Source of the DNA: Rhizodiscina lignyota
Taxonomy: Eukaryota; Ascomycota; Dothideomycetes; Aulographales; Rhizodiscinaceae
Length of the DNA stretch: 64,000 bases
Reading direction: 5' to 3'
Assembly (NCBI GenBank): GCA_010015805.1
Contig: ML978135.1
Coordinates: 496,001-560,000, forward strand
Below are positions 11,946 to 25,737 of this stretch, one piece after another. The notes under the pieces are model-generated. The model saw only the letters and a program-made list of their open reading frames with translations. It had not been told where the DNA came from and did no database searches. The position numbers and the translations under genes are program-made. How positions within the stretch are numbered: the first letter of the stretch is position 1; each line of letters opens with the position of its first letter.

Positions 11946-12839
11946 TCACTTGAATGCTCTCATGCCCCAATCAAAGCCATATCGATCCCATTCAGCTGGA
12001 ATACATCCACCTTCCTGGTGTACCACCTCCCACTCTTTCACAGTCTCTTCCTCGCTGGAGAGCTGAAATCTATCTACGTTGCCGAATACGATTCCGGCAC
12101 CCACAATCATCGTAATCAGACTACGAAGCTCCGCAAATGGGTTACGGAGCCACCTTATAGGTGCTCCGGGGTTCCGTCGAGGGAACCTCTTGGGTCGACG
12201 CCTGCGAGACTGCTCGGCCTTTTCTGGATTGTTCGCATCAATGTCATCGTTCTCGTTGGCATCTTCTCGGATGAGATGGACATTCACATGGATTTCTCGC
12301 AGATGCATCTTCTGCGGGAGTGGCCTCTGTGCGTCGAAGCGTGGGCCGCAATGGATGAAATGGTTCAAAGTCTGGTACAGCTTTCGAACGACTGGCATCG
12401 GACCGCCGTCTCCCCAGAATTGTCCATCTCTCATGTCATCGAAGACGACATTTGCCACCAGATACCGAGCGTCACTTGGAGGACATGGGATCCTTTCCCA
12501 CGTTGCCCTTAGTCCGAGAGACGGGTCGAGTTCCAGAACGTATGTTGCATTTTCTTCACTCTGGAGAAATGACGCTTCACTCGTCAGAGCTTTCATTTCA
12601 GCCGCTATTTCCTTGCAGGTGAAAAGGAGATTCAACCAGGGAAGTTGGAGAGGTCCCTTGAGCTGTGGGGTGCATCGAAAACCAGTTTGTGAGAAATGGC
12701 CGTCTTTCCAGTACTCTACAGTCGTACAGTTGATCTCAGTTCCGATGACCTCACGGTAAATCTGGCGTCGAAGTTCTCGCGGTAGGCCAAGAAGGCTGGC
12801 TCGATTGTCGGACGACATTCTCTTCGTGAACGACGCCAT
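11946..12839 (-). CDS. F-box/2EXR-like fungal protein
   Basis: Single exon, 297 residues. The N-terminus LLGLPRELRRQIYREV is the typical opening of the fungal 2EXR or F-box-like domain (hydrophobic LP.ELR..IY pattern), followed by LLFTCKEIAAEM, which resembles the second helix of that domain. An Asp/Asn/Glu-rich linker and a basic stretch (RRRRPKRFPRR) lie near residues 200-220. The rest has no recognised domain. Such proteins may be SCF substrate adaptors, but most are uncharacterised. No intron is needed. Confidence 0.72.
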   Translation of the reverse strand: MASFTKRMSSDNRASLLGLPRELRRQIYREVIGTEINCTTVEYWKDGHFSQTGFRCTPQLKGPLQLPWLNLLFTCKEIAAEMKALTSEASFLQSEENATYVLELDPSLGLRATWERIPCPPSDARYLVANVVFDDMRDGQFWGDGGPMPVVRKLYQTLNHFIHCGPRFDAQRPLPQKMHLREIHVNVHLIREDANENDDIDANNPEKAEQSRRRRPKRFPRRNPGAPIRWLRNPFAELRSLITMIVGAGIVFGNVDRFQLSSEEETVKEWEVVHQEGGCIPAEWDRYGFDWGMRAFK

Positions 12840-13835
12840 CCCTGAAGAAGAAAAGCACTGCTCGGGTGAAATGGAATAGCTGCTTGCTAAGCGCTATTGG
12901 AGAGTGAAACTGATTGAAACTGAGACTGGACGCTGAAAAAGAAACAGACAGGTGAAGTGGCAGCCTGCCATGCTCTGAGGCTCCCGTCCCTGGCCCGGTT
13001 GTCGAGCTAACGTGCCTTCCCGACTCATTTGCAGGAGGAGCCAATGAGATCCAACTTGATGAAATACAAAGGTACTGTGACCGAGAGTCGCGTTGAACTC
13101 TCACCGTCTTACATCCGAACAAAGACACCGCTCTATAGGTGTATAAAAACGTCTTTGACTCTCTGTTCACCCTTCGAACATCATTGCCCGTCGTCTCAGG
13201 GGTTTGAATGTCCGAGATCGTAACGCGCCGTCGCGCCCAAATGGCCACGGTGGCACGCACCTCTCGGCCTTCGAAAGACCGTGCCGCACGCGACGCATCA
13301 CTCATCGCCATCGAGCAATCGCATCGTATTCAGTATTGTCCATGTCATCGCAGGGCATCGTTCATGCCACTGTTTTAAAAGAAGGAAGCATGGCGTTGGG
13401 TCGTCATTCTACATACATCAGAAGCCGAAAGTCCTCCGGCTCATTTCCGGTCGCGCATGTCATCGTGCGCAGATCTAAGCGTTTCTTTACAGTCCTTGTC
13501 TTGCGCCAACGCCCTTTTTGGAGCATCGGTTAGTATGTGTAATCCTGTCGTATTGGCCTCTGCTCCTCCATTCCGGGATCTCGGATGCCGCATGCCGCAG
13601 TAGTTTGTCTCCCGTTGCTTCAAGCCGCAGAATTGGTAACCCAGCACTTTGCTTTAGAAATCTTCACGGGAACTTCGCCGGGGAAGAGATGGCAACGTCA
13701 CTTGCTCAATTTATTCAAGTGGCATGAATATTTTTACAGCAGAGAAACAGCATTAATTCGAATCGCCATCGACACAGCAGCACTCCCCCACGGCGACTCA
13801 TTCTCCGCGACCCCCGCCCCATTTGGACGACGCTG
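12840..13835. other. Intergenic, no gene supported
   Basis: About 1 kb between a minus-strand F-box-like gene and a plus-strand transporter. Short Ser/Arg-rich open frames on both strands show no domain or start context. A plus-strand TATA-like GGTGTATAAAAACG lies near 13138, about 700 bp from the next start codon. Confidence 0.45.
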
Positions 13836-15186
13836 ATGACAGAGATGGTAAACAACGAAAACGGAGATTTATCCAACGTGACATTGGGCGAGTCTGGAGA
13901 TTTTGAGAAATTCGAGAAAGGAAAAGACGATGTCATAGCCAACAATGATTCCGACGTCGAGAGCGGCACACCTCCTCAGAGAAGTCGATGGTCATCCGCC
14001 ATTGAAACATTCTCCCCCAACTGGTGAGAAGAATCGTGCGACATCTCCAATAAATGGCAGCGATACTAATATCCTATCTAGGTTCGCATTATGCATGAAC
14101 ACAGGTCTCTTGGGAATACAACTCCACCAGTTCCCGTACAAATTCCGTGGATCAAATGTGATAGCAACATGTTTCTTCATCAGCGAGGTCGTCCTCTTCT
14201 TCCTCTTCATTATCATCCAGATCATCCGTTTCTGTCTTTTCCCCCGCGCCGCCTGGAAACAGACTATTGCCACTATGGACGAGCTGTGTTTCTGGGGCTG
14301 CGTACCAATCGCGCTAGTCACCATTGTCGCGCAAATTGGAATCATTGGTTCCACGGCGAATTCATGGAGCGATTCAGCGCAGCATGGTATCACAGTGTTT
14401 GCCGTCGTGCTGTGGTGGATTGATACCGCCTTGATGCTTGTGACGGCCTACGTCGTGTACTACCTCATCGCGAGGTGGCGAATGGCCGAGAAGGCGCCCA
14501 TTCCATCAGGCATCTTCCTCCCTGCTGTTGGAACGACGACCGTTGGACTAGTCGGCGGCATTATGGTGAACGGCTCTTTCGGTCTATCGGCACGCCTTGC
14601 AGTACCTATAATTTTCGTGAGCTTTCTCCTTGAGGGCTTCGGCTGGTGGATCGCCATGCTCGTGTATCCGGTGTTCCTCGCCGAAATTTGGACCAAAGGA
14701 CTACCACCACCGTTCAAGCTCCCAACGATGATGATGCTTGTCGGTCCCGCAGGGCAAGTGGGAGCCGCACTTCACTCGCTCGGCACATCTGCAGCGACCT
14801 ATTTCGGGCCGTACAACAGAGGCACCTTTTTCACGGCAGAATTCGGCTTTGCCTTCGGCGCCGCGAGCAAAATGCTAGCTGTTATGTTCCTCGGTTTCGA
14901 CGTTTTTTGGGGCATTTTTGTCATTTACACTCTCGCCCATCACCTCATCTCAGGGAAGGCAAAGCCCGGCATGCCATGGTGGAGCACTATTTTCCCGCTC
15001 GGCACAATGAACTCCACGTTCCTCCTCCTCAGCCAAGAACTCGATAGCCCGACCTTCCGCGTGCTCGCAGCAGGCTTGTATCTTCTATTACTGATCGATT
15101 ATATTTGTTGCTGGATCATGACGATCTATCTTGTTTGGCGTGGCGACCTCTTGGACGGGCGGCCAAAGACTGAGAAGATTGCCTGA
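13836..15186 (+). CDS. TDT/SLAC1-family C4-dicarboxylate or sulfite transporter
   Basis: Two exons (13836-14023 and 14082-15186) give 430 residues. The 58 nt intron carries a textbook GATACTAAT branch site 9 nt before its TAG. The N-terminus of about 62 residues is acidic and cytosolic. The second exon opens with NWFALCMNTGLLGIQLHQFPY, the TDT/SLAC1 signature region. About ten hydrophobic helices follow, including conserved segments around MVNGSFGLSARLAV and MLVGPAGQVGAALHSLG. Relatives include the Mae1 malate permease and the Ssu1 sulfite pump of fungal plasma membranes. I cannot tell the substrate. Confidence 0.9.
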
Positions 15187-15484
15187 CGTTGGCTTTGGCA
15201 TCTCATAGACGAGAAGAATGAGAAACATGCATGGCGATTTGTCTTTGGTCTTCATAGAAAGCGTTAAAGCGATTAACGGATTTACATACATCTGATTGAA
15301 GAGATTGCAAATATCTCCTTGCCGCCTCTACTCATCTAATCAGTAAAGAAGATTCGTCCTCATCGTAAAACGCTGGACTCGGATCCCAACTTTCAACCTT
15401 CAAGCTGACTGCAAGCCGAAGCAGGTTGAACCATTAAAATCAGAGCACTTCATTATCCAGCATCAACATATCCGACTCGAGCTA
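15187..15484. other. Short convergent intergenic region
   Basis: The 3' ends of the TDT transporter (+) and the dienelactone-hydrolase family gene (-) face each other here. The sequence is AT-rich and without coding signal; it presumably holds both terminators. Confidence 0.5.
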
Positions 15485-16366
15485 CTACGAAAAGAATTTC
15501 GTGAACCATGAAATAGCCTGATCTTCTGCCTCAATGCCTTGCTCGTTCTCCTTGGGAACTTTGGGATTCGCCCGCACAGCGAAACCTGAGAAGGTCAGTA
15601 CATTCTGCATTCAGAGTGGCGATGACTGCGTACCATGTGTTGCCCCTTCGTACGTTTTGACTTCACACTCTGCTGGGCATTGCTTCAACCCGGCCTCAAC
15701 CTCCAGAATCTTGTCCCCGCGTATGTGATGGTCTTCCGACGGACATGCTACGCTCACTGGGAGTTTGACCGCATCAATATCGGCCGGGAGTTTGAGGGAG
15801 CTCGGATGCGCCGTAAAGCCCGCATTGATTAGGCTCTTTCCGCTAGCAGACTTTTCGGTGTCGCGAGCCAGCAAAAAGACGTGCTTGCCACCCCAGCAGA
15901 AGCCTGCGGCGCCGATGGGCTGGCTCTCGTCCTCGCTGCGCAGCTTCTTGAAGTACCCCAAGACGCCGGGCCAGGTCGCGCTGTGGCGGGCGCCGTACAG
16001 CCAGGACACGAACATGGGGATTCCTCGCACAACGTAGACAGCTTTCCAGAATGTGTGCACCCCCAAACTCTCATGCTTCTCCGTGACGTAGTCCATGATG
16101 TTCAGGAGCTCGGGATTCAGATCCCAGCCGCCCATGAAGTCGGGGAGCAGAACTCTGAAGCTGCCCTTCTTTGCATAGTTGTCTGCAAGAATGCGATTGT
16201 TGTTGAATTTCCAGCCAAAGGCGTCCGGTATAATCACTACTGTTCCCTTTGGAGCAGTACCGGATGGAGGTGATGCAACATAAGTCGCGAGGCCATAGAG
16301 CGTCTCAACGGTACCAGTGGGAGTACCTTCATGCAGTGTGCCGCTAACACAACCAGAGCAGGCCAT
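15485..16366 (-). CDS. Dienelactone hydrolase family protein
   Basis: Exons 16366-15634 and 15585-15485 (48 nt intron) encode 277 residues. The alpha/beta-hydrolase core has the Cys nucleophile in GFCWGG, a candidate acid in the PSEDHH loop, and the catalytic His in GATHGF, where the intron splits the Gly codon after GATH. The N-terminal MACSGCVSGTLHEGTPTG is the usual start of fungal DLH-family proteins. Without the second exon the protein would lose the last 33 residues (FAVRANPKVPKENEQG..). The cytosolic enzyme probably hydrolyses a lactone or ester. A role in aromatic ring-cleavage is known only for bacterial relatives. Confidence 0.93.
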
Positions 16367-16986
16367 TATTTCGGGAGGCTAACGAACTGTAGAGAAGATA
16401 TGGACTGCAATTAGACAATTCAAAGAAAGTAACTGAGTTGATTTCTAGCTAATCTCTATTGACGGTAGAAGTTGGACAGTTTTTATAACAAAGCCAGCTG
16501 ATAACAGGGCATCTGTCAGCAGGCAGATTTCATGAATACGGTTGAGACGAGAGAGATTTCAATTTCGCGGCGGTGATGGAGCTGAGGCCCTTCGTCCGAC
16601 GGCAAAAGTCACGATTTCTGATAACTCCGTAGGATCTAACCGAACATAGTTACCACGGCTTCCAATTGGGCCTGGCGTGAGGATATCTCTAAAATTAAAC
16701 TTCACATCGCCAGCCCATCACGTTCTGGCATCACTACACGAGCTCTCTCTTTCTGGGCTGCATCAGTACGGCACCAAGTGATGATAACCAAATAATGGCT
16801 ACTCAACCAACTCTCTAAAAAGTTGTTGACAGATATAGTTTAATAGGTGTATTCTTGAACAAGAGACCTGCAATCATGAAATTGCATAGTGTTTGATGTA
16901 GGGAACCAAAGTAGTATGTAGCGCTCAACCCTCTTTTAATATTCGATGCAAATGGTTCGCACTTCACTGTCTCCAGCATATTCCAG
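16367..16986. other. Intergenic, no gene supported
   Basis: About 620 bp, the upstream region of the dienelactone-hydrolase family gene and 3' flank of the carboxylesterase gene. AT-rich stretches lie around 16790-16870. No open frame with recognisable sequence was seen. Confidence 0.5.
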
Positions 16987-19029
<2,043 letters not shown>

Positions 19030-20013
19030 TTCGAAAACGGAGAGAACTTAATAAATACTTATCAACCACTAATCATTTCCGTTCATATACTAAACTATTG
19101 GCTCATGATATACAGGGCACTGCGAGTCATATTCTCGGCTTGAGTTCACCCGCAATACATCAGTGCTCTCGACACGCATGCCGGTCAGAAGGAACCTTAA
19201 TCTATCGGAATTATTCAGGACAGAAGCGGAGACTCTCAAAAAGCCGGAGAAGAGTAAACGGCGAGAGGGGAAGTTGCCGTAGCTTGAGAGAGTGCAGACA
19301 ATTAGTAAGAGATCCTGGATTCTTGTATGGCAAATCATCTATTGCCGGCCATTTATGGAAACTCATGGGTCAATATCGTGAATCTTGCAGCATAGCCGTA
19401 GATAGTGGAGATCGAGCGCATGAACGAGTGTGACTGCAGATAATTGGTGGAAATCAAGATGTCGAGATGATCGGCTTTGTGTCAGGAGGTGCCCAATATG
19501 TGCTAGCGCGTAAGCACGTGCGCAGATGTAAATATCGCTCCTTAAGCTTCAGGATTTTCTCCCTTCAATCAACCCACGGTATTCGCCACTTCGTGCTCGC
19601 TGTGTGCTTCCAACCCCTCTGCCGATGGCCATTGAGCCTCATCATAATAGCACCATTCCCCTTGATAGGGAGGATGACATTACGCGTTCGACTAGGCGGA
19701 AGGAACCACTGAAGCCGGAAAGGACTCGCGCCTGTTACGTTTTCGCTATGCAGTTCTCCTAGTCCATGCCGATAGAATAGAAGGTTGTTGGGGCCTGCTA
19801 CGGCGGCTGGATCGACAGCGCAGGAAGCAATAATTCTGGCATATACTACAATTGCGGCTTCAGTCCTACATATCGAGTGTAGTGAAAATGATATTCGGAT
19901 AACTTTCTGTTTCAGATAGATAACCCGTTCTTCGCCGGAAGATGCTGGTGAGCGCGGAGGCATAGTAGAGCGCGGACTTTGAAGGCATCAGACAACATAG
20001 ATTCAACATAAGG
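19030..20013. other. Intergenic with one copy of a diverged repeat
   Basis: About 1 kb without a supported gene. A minus-strand frame of 132 residues (19963-19565) has no known domain. The segment 19514-19608 recurs, diverged, at 22425-22521 in the same orientation on the other side of the Kelch gene. Confidence 0.45.
19514..19608 (+). repeat. Diverged direct repeat, copy 1
   Basis: This 95 bp segment starts GCACGTGCGC and contains TTCAATCAACCCACGGTATT and CGCCACTTCGTGCTCGCT. It aligns along its length with 22425-22521, with scattered substitutions and small indels. The copies flank the Kelch gene. Confidence 0.7.
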
Positions 20014-22047
20014 TCATTCCATTTCTACAGGTTGGCTACTGGGCCTCAAATAAGGGAATCCATCTAAAACTGTTCCACCACTACTATACTCAGGCTGATA
20101 CATATCGATTCCATCCGGCTGGGCTGTCAACGCTGACGGTGCACTTCTTTCCGATTCCCAGGCCTTGGCCGAATCTCTGGAATTTCGAGAGCGCCGGTGG
20201 CGGAGACAGAATAATGTGATGCAGGCACCGCTAATGGCAATACCGGCGACTGCTCCAATCACAATTCCTGCAATTTCTCCGCCGGAGAGAGTCTTAGCCC
20301 TACTGGAGCTACTCTCACCAGAACTGGAAGAATTGGCCGATCCGAACAACGACGAGAGCCCAGCTTCCGTCCAGCCGTTTGAAGGCTCGGTCATGGTAGC
20401 ATTCCCGGATGGCCTGCAAAGAGTACATCAGCGAACTAGTATTGTCAATTGGTCTCTCGTGCGGCAATCCGAGTTCAGATCCCGTCACATGTCGAGAGAC
20501 ATGACGTTCTGTCTGGAATGATTGGATATGAAGAGACCAAGGCACCCAGATAGATAGCTGACTGGATAACGCCCGTTTATCTTTCGACCTGGTTGAAGGG
20601 AAAAATGACTCACCCTCCTCCAATCACGGACACTAATGCATCTGGTACTTGGTAAGGTGGCGCTTCTGCGTCATATACAGAGCCCCAGCTCAGGGCGCTG
20701 AGGTCGAAGACGGACAGGCCGTTTGGGTCCGGGTCACAGTCTGTAGTGATATTTGTTGAATTTCCGCCACCTCCAATAGTGACCATCTGTCTGGACCCAG
20801 CTTGATGGCAAGTGGCTCCCCACCTTGTAGTGGCTCCATTGTACGCGGCGGTCCAGGTGAAGGACGGTAGGCTCAGAATCGCCACATCGTCAAAGCTTTC
20901 TGCATGGTTCGTCCCACCATGCATATATATGTTTATGCTGCTATTGTCTGGTGCATATGCCACAACCAGGCAGAAGTCGGTGCGAGGATCCGGAATCTGT
21001 CCTGTGGCAGTCTGCTGGTACCATACATTGTTATCGGCCAGGGATGAATTGGATGTGTAGTCCAGCGTATTCAGGTCGAAGACTGCAATGTCAGTCATGG
21101 GAAGACAGCCATCTTCTTCGGTCCGACCCCCTAGCAGCACAAGTATTCCAGCCTCGCCCACGCCTTCCACATACACCATACCTCCCCCTTGGCGGTTGCT
21201 TTTGATTGAATCTTTCACAGTGACGTTATACATCCCGTGCGCACGGAGGGTTAGGACGATCAATCCGCCCGTGCCAACGGTGCTGTCGTTTAGAGATTGT
21301 GTGCTCTTCGCAGTCCCGTTGTCCAGTTGGCCGCCTACCCAGAAACCGAGACTCTTGTGGTCTTCCGCAAAGGCACCCCACGAGGGCGTGGTAGAGACCC
21401 AGAATGAAGTATCCACTCCAATCCATAGCTTCGAGACCCCATCCAAGTACCATAGCCCATTTCTGGTTGTGGGTGCTATTTCATAGCCGGGGAAGGATTC
21501 GTTGAAGCCGGATGTGGTCCCACCATACATGTACAAATCGCTACTGCCAGGCCATCCACTGAAGAGGGCCCCCTTTTGCACGTTCAGAGGAAATGACAGG
21601 CCGGAGACACTGCCTCCCATAGTGTGGTTCTGTTGAGTGATCGAAACGTTTGTCTTCGAGTCCCAAGAGCTGTTCATGTCAACAAGAATAAGAAACTCAT
21701 CTTCCGAGGGCACATGGGGATTAGCTTTGAAGACATCAAAAGCAAGAGGCGTTAGAGAGGGGTCTTACTTATTCCTGAAGTGATTGTGTCCAATTCTTGG
21801 TGCCCGCCCTCGTTGACACCCACAAACGTTTCTATCCCTCCATTTATGTAAAGCGTGCCATCTCTGAGAGTTGCTGGGTAGGGTGCTGTGAGCTTACGGC
21901 CAAATCTAACAGTTGATTATCGGGAAAACTTACAGCCATGGCCAACTCTTCTGCAAAAGCTCGTCACCGGGTTAAGGGAATTCCCAGCTCGAACGACCGT
22001 GACTTGAGCCAGAGCAAAGAAGAGGGAAAGTAAGCGTTTGCTCTGAC
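20014..22047 (-). CDS. Kelch-repeat single-pass membrane protein, 5' end unresolved
   Basis: Exons 22047(?)-21934, 21873-21769, 21724-20614 and 20413-20014. The first recognised exon reads through a hydrophobic leader (LLSLFFALAQVTVVRA) and then NPVTSFCRRVGH, a motif of fungal Kelch membrane proteins. A beta-propeller follows with Gly-Gly turns (YINGGIE, YMYGGTT, ILVLLGGR, YMHGGTN, VTIGGGG). Near the end comes a Ser-rich stalk, one TM helix (IAGIVIGAVAGIAISGACITLF) and an RHRRSR stop-transfer. The in-frame ATG of exon 1 was not found, so a further 5' exon ending in phase 1 before 22047 is likely. The intron after VGHG has two usable acceptors 12 nt apart. The last intron is 200 nt, long for this genome. 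Function unknown; probably cell-surface. Confidence 0.75.
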
Positions 22048-23482
22048 CTGAGGCTTCGACGGCCAGCCTATTCGATGCCACATGTGGCCTAAGGATTGAG
22101 GGGATGTGTGAATAGACAAAGGAAGCACAGAGCTTGGTATGATCCTACTCTGAACAGTGGCCGGCCGATTAATAGCTCGGAAAAGGTCCTTCATGGACTC
22201 AAAGTCAGGACCATCGGTTGCTTCGCATACCGCTCGCTCCCAACCTCTTTTTGGGCTGGTCATCCGTTTACGTGTCCGCCTATGCGGCCGCACAGTGTAG
22301 TGGAAGGATCACACTTGTGGCACTCAAGGAGTGGAAAACGGTGCCACTGAGTTAGCGTCTCTATGACCTTAGCTTTCTTGGAGCTGGCAGGGGTGCCCAC
22401 TACCCAGAGCGTCCTAGTGTGCAGGCACGTGCGCTGATGTAGCTTAGCATCGCTCTCTCCTGCAGAGATTCCTCTCTTCAATCAATCCACGATATTCGCC
22501 ACTTCGTGCTCGCTGCGTGCTCTGGCAGGAACATGTCAGAATTTCGGGGTCGAAAACATAGATGTGAGATGACACGTACTAATACGGGTGGGGGCAAAGG
22601 GATCGACGATTTGTAGGAAAAGTAGACTAAAAGATTTGAAAAAGTCAGAGTAGAGCCTTAGAGCCGCTACTAAGGTTGGCTAGTTACACCGTAGTTAGTA
22701 TCATTTACCCCAGCCTTCTATCTGACTTGGATCTTCGATCACATGATAGATTCACTACTGAAGTTATAGTAGTATGGCATTACTCTCTGTCATATACAAG
22801 TTTATTCCACCTTTTAAATATCTTTATTTTTTGTTCATCTTCCTTATGCTCCGTATTTAATCGTTTACAACAAGTATCTCAATGCAATTACTCTAGTTCT
22901 ATATTAGGCTTAGCGCACCAAGCTCTACCTCGCCATAGTCACAGTTATAAGAGACTGTTACTTTTCTCCGCTGAAACCCTGATTTAGGACTTCCTTCCAC
23001 ACCCTCACAACTTAATGAACAACATATCCTCTTCGAGAAGCTCTCAATGTCGGCCATATGAAGTAATGGGCGGCAAGTCTCAGGAACTTCACGATACCGT
23101 GGAATCGAAAATCTGTCAATGCCTCAGCAGCATTCCTGCTCTGTACCGCGACTCAACTTCATCGGAAGCCTCGGGTTCTCTCACATTGGAAGAGCTTCTC
23201 AAGTTGGAGTTCATCGGACAACGTTCCTACTGTTGGGCTGTTCATCGCGATTGGCAGCTCGGTGCTTTGATGAACCGCTGGGCTCTGCCAGGCACGACGC
23301 ACGTCTGTCGATCCTCGTGTCGATATGCGAAACCCCGCAAACGACCATGGAGCTATCCAAGATTTTGACTAGAGTTGTGGAGCCTTCGGGCACAATTTGC
23401 TTATATGTACGGGGTCGATTTTCTGGTCAAGTATGCTCCAGTTCCACTTTCGTGAACGCCAGCTTGTCCTCTCAGTCGCAAT
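22048..23482. other. Intergenic, AT-rich in part
   Basis: Holds copy 2 of the flanking repeat (22425-22521) and an AT-rich, TA-rich tract (about 22600-22960) that may be a decayed element. A frame at 23015-23368 shows no recognisable domain. The region just before 23483 is the promoter of the rhamnosidase-like gene. Confidence 0.4.
22425..22521 (+). repeat. Diverged direct repeat, copy 2
   Basis: Partner of 19514-19608. Shares GCACGTGCGC at the left end and the block TTCAATCAA-CCACG-TATTCGCCACTTCGTGCTCGCT at the right end with single-base differences. Confidence 0.7.
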
Positions 23483-25618
23483 ATGGGGCTGCTCCCAGTC
23501 GTGTTGGTAGCTTTCTCTTCCTTCATTTACATTGCTCAAGCCGCTGCCACTACCTCTCCATCCTGGCATAAATATGTTCGTGCTCCGAAGTCACAGATTG
23601 TGTATCCTGCGAAAGTATTCAATGTTACAGGAGATGTCACAAATGCAGATGCACTACTAAATCATAAAGGCAAAACTGCCTTCACTCGAAAAGCAACTTC
23701 AGATACCGTCCCTTCTGTCACTCTCGACTTTGGCCAGAACATTGTTGGATATCCGCAGATATCTTTCTCTGGAACGTCTGCTAACCACCCGGGCATTCGC
23801 TTGGTGTTCTCTGAGAGCACGCAATATTTGACAAATGTATCTGATTTCAGTCGATCGGATAATGAGGGTTCTACTCCATTGACCCCTGGGACTGATCAAA
23901 TTGCACCTCCCACCACATCTTGGAAATGGCAAGACAGCTATGGCTGTCAGTACAATGGGACTCAGGTCTGCGCCGATGGCCTGCATGGATTCCGCTACAT
24001 GAGGATCGAATTGGATGCGTCGGACGCAGATGCGCCGTATACCTCAAAGAATGGATCTGTTAGCATCAGCTCAGTATCATTGAACTTTACGGCGCTTCTC
24101 GGCACGCCTGCTACTTATACCGGTTGGTTCGAGTGCTCAGACGAAACCCTTACGCAGTACTGGTTCGATGGCACATACACAACGGAAATGGTCACGGACC
24201 ACTTCCGCCAGACCGACTGTGATCCGCGTAACGCATGGTCGCCCACCCTGGAAGGAAAGCTCGTATTGCATGATGGTGCCAAAAGAGATCGAGACCCGTA
24301 CGTGGGCGACATTGCTGTCTCTGGAAGGACTTCGTACCTCTCCCACAACGTCCCTGAAGCGGCGAAGAATGTAATCGCTGATCTAGCTGATCACCAGCGC
24401 GCAGATGGCTGGATCCCACCTGCGAGCATCAACAACTATACGCTTCCGCTCTTTGACTATCCGCTTTGGTGGGTTGTGACATCTTGGGACTACATCCTCT
24501 ATACCGGAGATATGGACTATGCCAATACGTACTATCCACATCTGCTCTCTGTCCTCGACAAATGGTATCCTACCGTAACCGACAGCAACGGTCTCCTTTC
24601 CAAAGGCCTCAACAACACATCCGGCTACGGGGACTATTTCTTTTCTCCCCGCAACGCAGAAGTGACATACTACAATGGCTTATACGCCCTGGCCCTTAAA
24701 GCAGCCTCGTCATACGCTAGTTCACTTAAACACACCGCCGACGCGTCCCGCTGGTCTGGTCGCGCAACGACTGTCTCTAATGCAATAAACGCACACCTCT
24801 GGGACTCCAAAACCGGCGCATACTATGACACATCCAACTTGACGACTGGCGTCCGGCATTCGCAAGACGGTAACTCACTCGCCATCCTCTCCGGCGCAGC
24901 GCCGCTCCCTCGCGCGCAATCAGCGCTCAATTACCTCTCCAAGGCAACTCATCAGCCATACGGCAATGCCTTCTTCGATGCCGAGTTCCCGCTCTCGGAT
25001 GGAGTGTATAATGCTACGCGTCGTGTGTACGCGTTCATATCGTACTTCGACATCTCAGCGCGCTTTGAGTCTGGACTCGCGGAGTCGGCGCACGATATCA
25101 TTAATCGGATGTACGGCTGGATGGCAGCGAATGATCCGGGCATCACAATGTGGGAGGGAATCGGTCCGCCAGATCCTGGCGATGGTGGAGGCTCGGGGAC
25201 GAAGTATGAGGCCGGATACACGAGTCTGGCTCATGGCTGGAGCACCGGCGTTGTGTCTGCGTTAAGCAATTATGTGCTGGGTGTCATCCCGACAGGAGCT
25301 GGGTTTGAGACATGGAGTTTGAAGCCGTATATGCTAGAGAGCGTAAGCTGGGCAAGAGGTGTGGTGCCAACACCGAAGGGCGGGCTGGGGGTTAGCTGGG
25401 ACAAGGGGAGTAATGGGAAGTTTGAGATGAGGGTCGAGGTACCGAAGGGAACTACCGGGACAGTAAGCGTACCAAATGAAGGAGGGAAAGGGAAGGTGTA
25501 CGTGAATGGGAAAGCCATCTTCCCACCAGGGAAAGGTAAGGGTGCAAAGTATGAAGACGGTTATGTTGTAATGACCGGCATCGGCGCGGGCACGCACAGC
25601 TTTACCGTATCTGCATGA
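23483..25618 (+). CDS. Secreted GH78-like alpha-L-rhamnosidase
   Basis: Single exon, 711 residues, signal peptide MGLLPVVLVAFSSFIYIAQA. An N-terminal beta-sandwich region (to about residue 215) is followed by an (alpha/alpha)6 catalytic domain. The catalytic landmark DGAKRDRDPYVGD matches the family general-acid region, and ITMWEGIGP fits the segment holding the proposed general base. A C-terminal beta-sandwich contains GVVPTPKGGLGVSW, typical of fungal GH78-type enzymes. Many N-x-S/T sequons suit secretion. It probably removes terminal rhamnose from plant glycosides or pectin side chains; close six-hairpin families remain possible. Confidence 0.88.
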   Translation: MGLLPVVLVAFSSFIYIAQAAATTSPSWHKYVRAPKSQIVYPAKVFNVTGDVTNADALLNHKGKTAFTRKATSDTVPSVTLDFGQNIVGYPQISFSGTSANHPGIRLVFSESTQYLTNVSDFSRSDNEGSTPLTPGTDQIAPPTTSWKWQDSYGCQYNGTQVCADGLHGFRYMRIELDASDADAPYTSKNGSVSISSVSLNFTALLGTPATYTGWFECSDETLTQYWFDGTYTTEMVTDHFRQTDCDPRNAWSPTLEGKLVLHDGAKRDRDPYVGDIAVSGRTSYLSHNVPEAAKNVIADLADHQRADGWIPPASINNYTLPLFDYPLWWVVTSWDYILYTGDMDYANTYYPHLLSVLDKWYPTVTDSNGLLSKGLNNTSGYGDYFFSPRNAEVTYYNGLYALALKAASSYASSLKHTADASRWSGRATTVSNAINAHLWDSKTGAYYDTSNLTTGVRHSQDGNSLAILSGAAPLPRAQSALNYLSKATHQPYGNAFFDAEFPLSDGVYNATRRVYAFISYFDISARFESGLAESAHDIINRMYGWMAANDPGITMWEGIGPPDPGDGGGSGTKYEAGYTSLAHGWSTGVVSALSNYVLGVIPTGAGFETWSLKPYMLESVSWARGVVPTPKGGLGVSWDKGSNGKFEMRVEVPKGTTGTVSVPNEGGKGKVYVNGKAIFPPGKGKGAKYEDGYVVMTGIGAGTHSFTVSA

Positions 25619-25737
25619 TAGTTATGTGAGCATTCAAAACACTTTTGGTCCCATTTTGTGGCCGTGGTATCTATGTGTACCGATACATACTCGTGAGAGG
25701 CATCGACAGATCATGATGACATCTACATTCGTCGACT

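Noticed and set aside
14024-14081. Downstream start for the TDT transporter at 13945
   Set aside because: That reading runs through an intron with a perfect TACTAAT branch site; the upstream exon starting at 13836 joins in phase.
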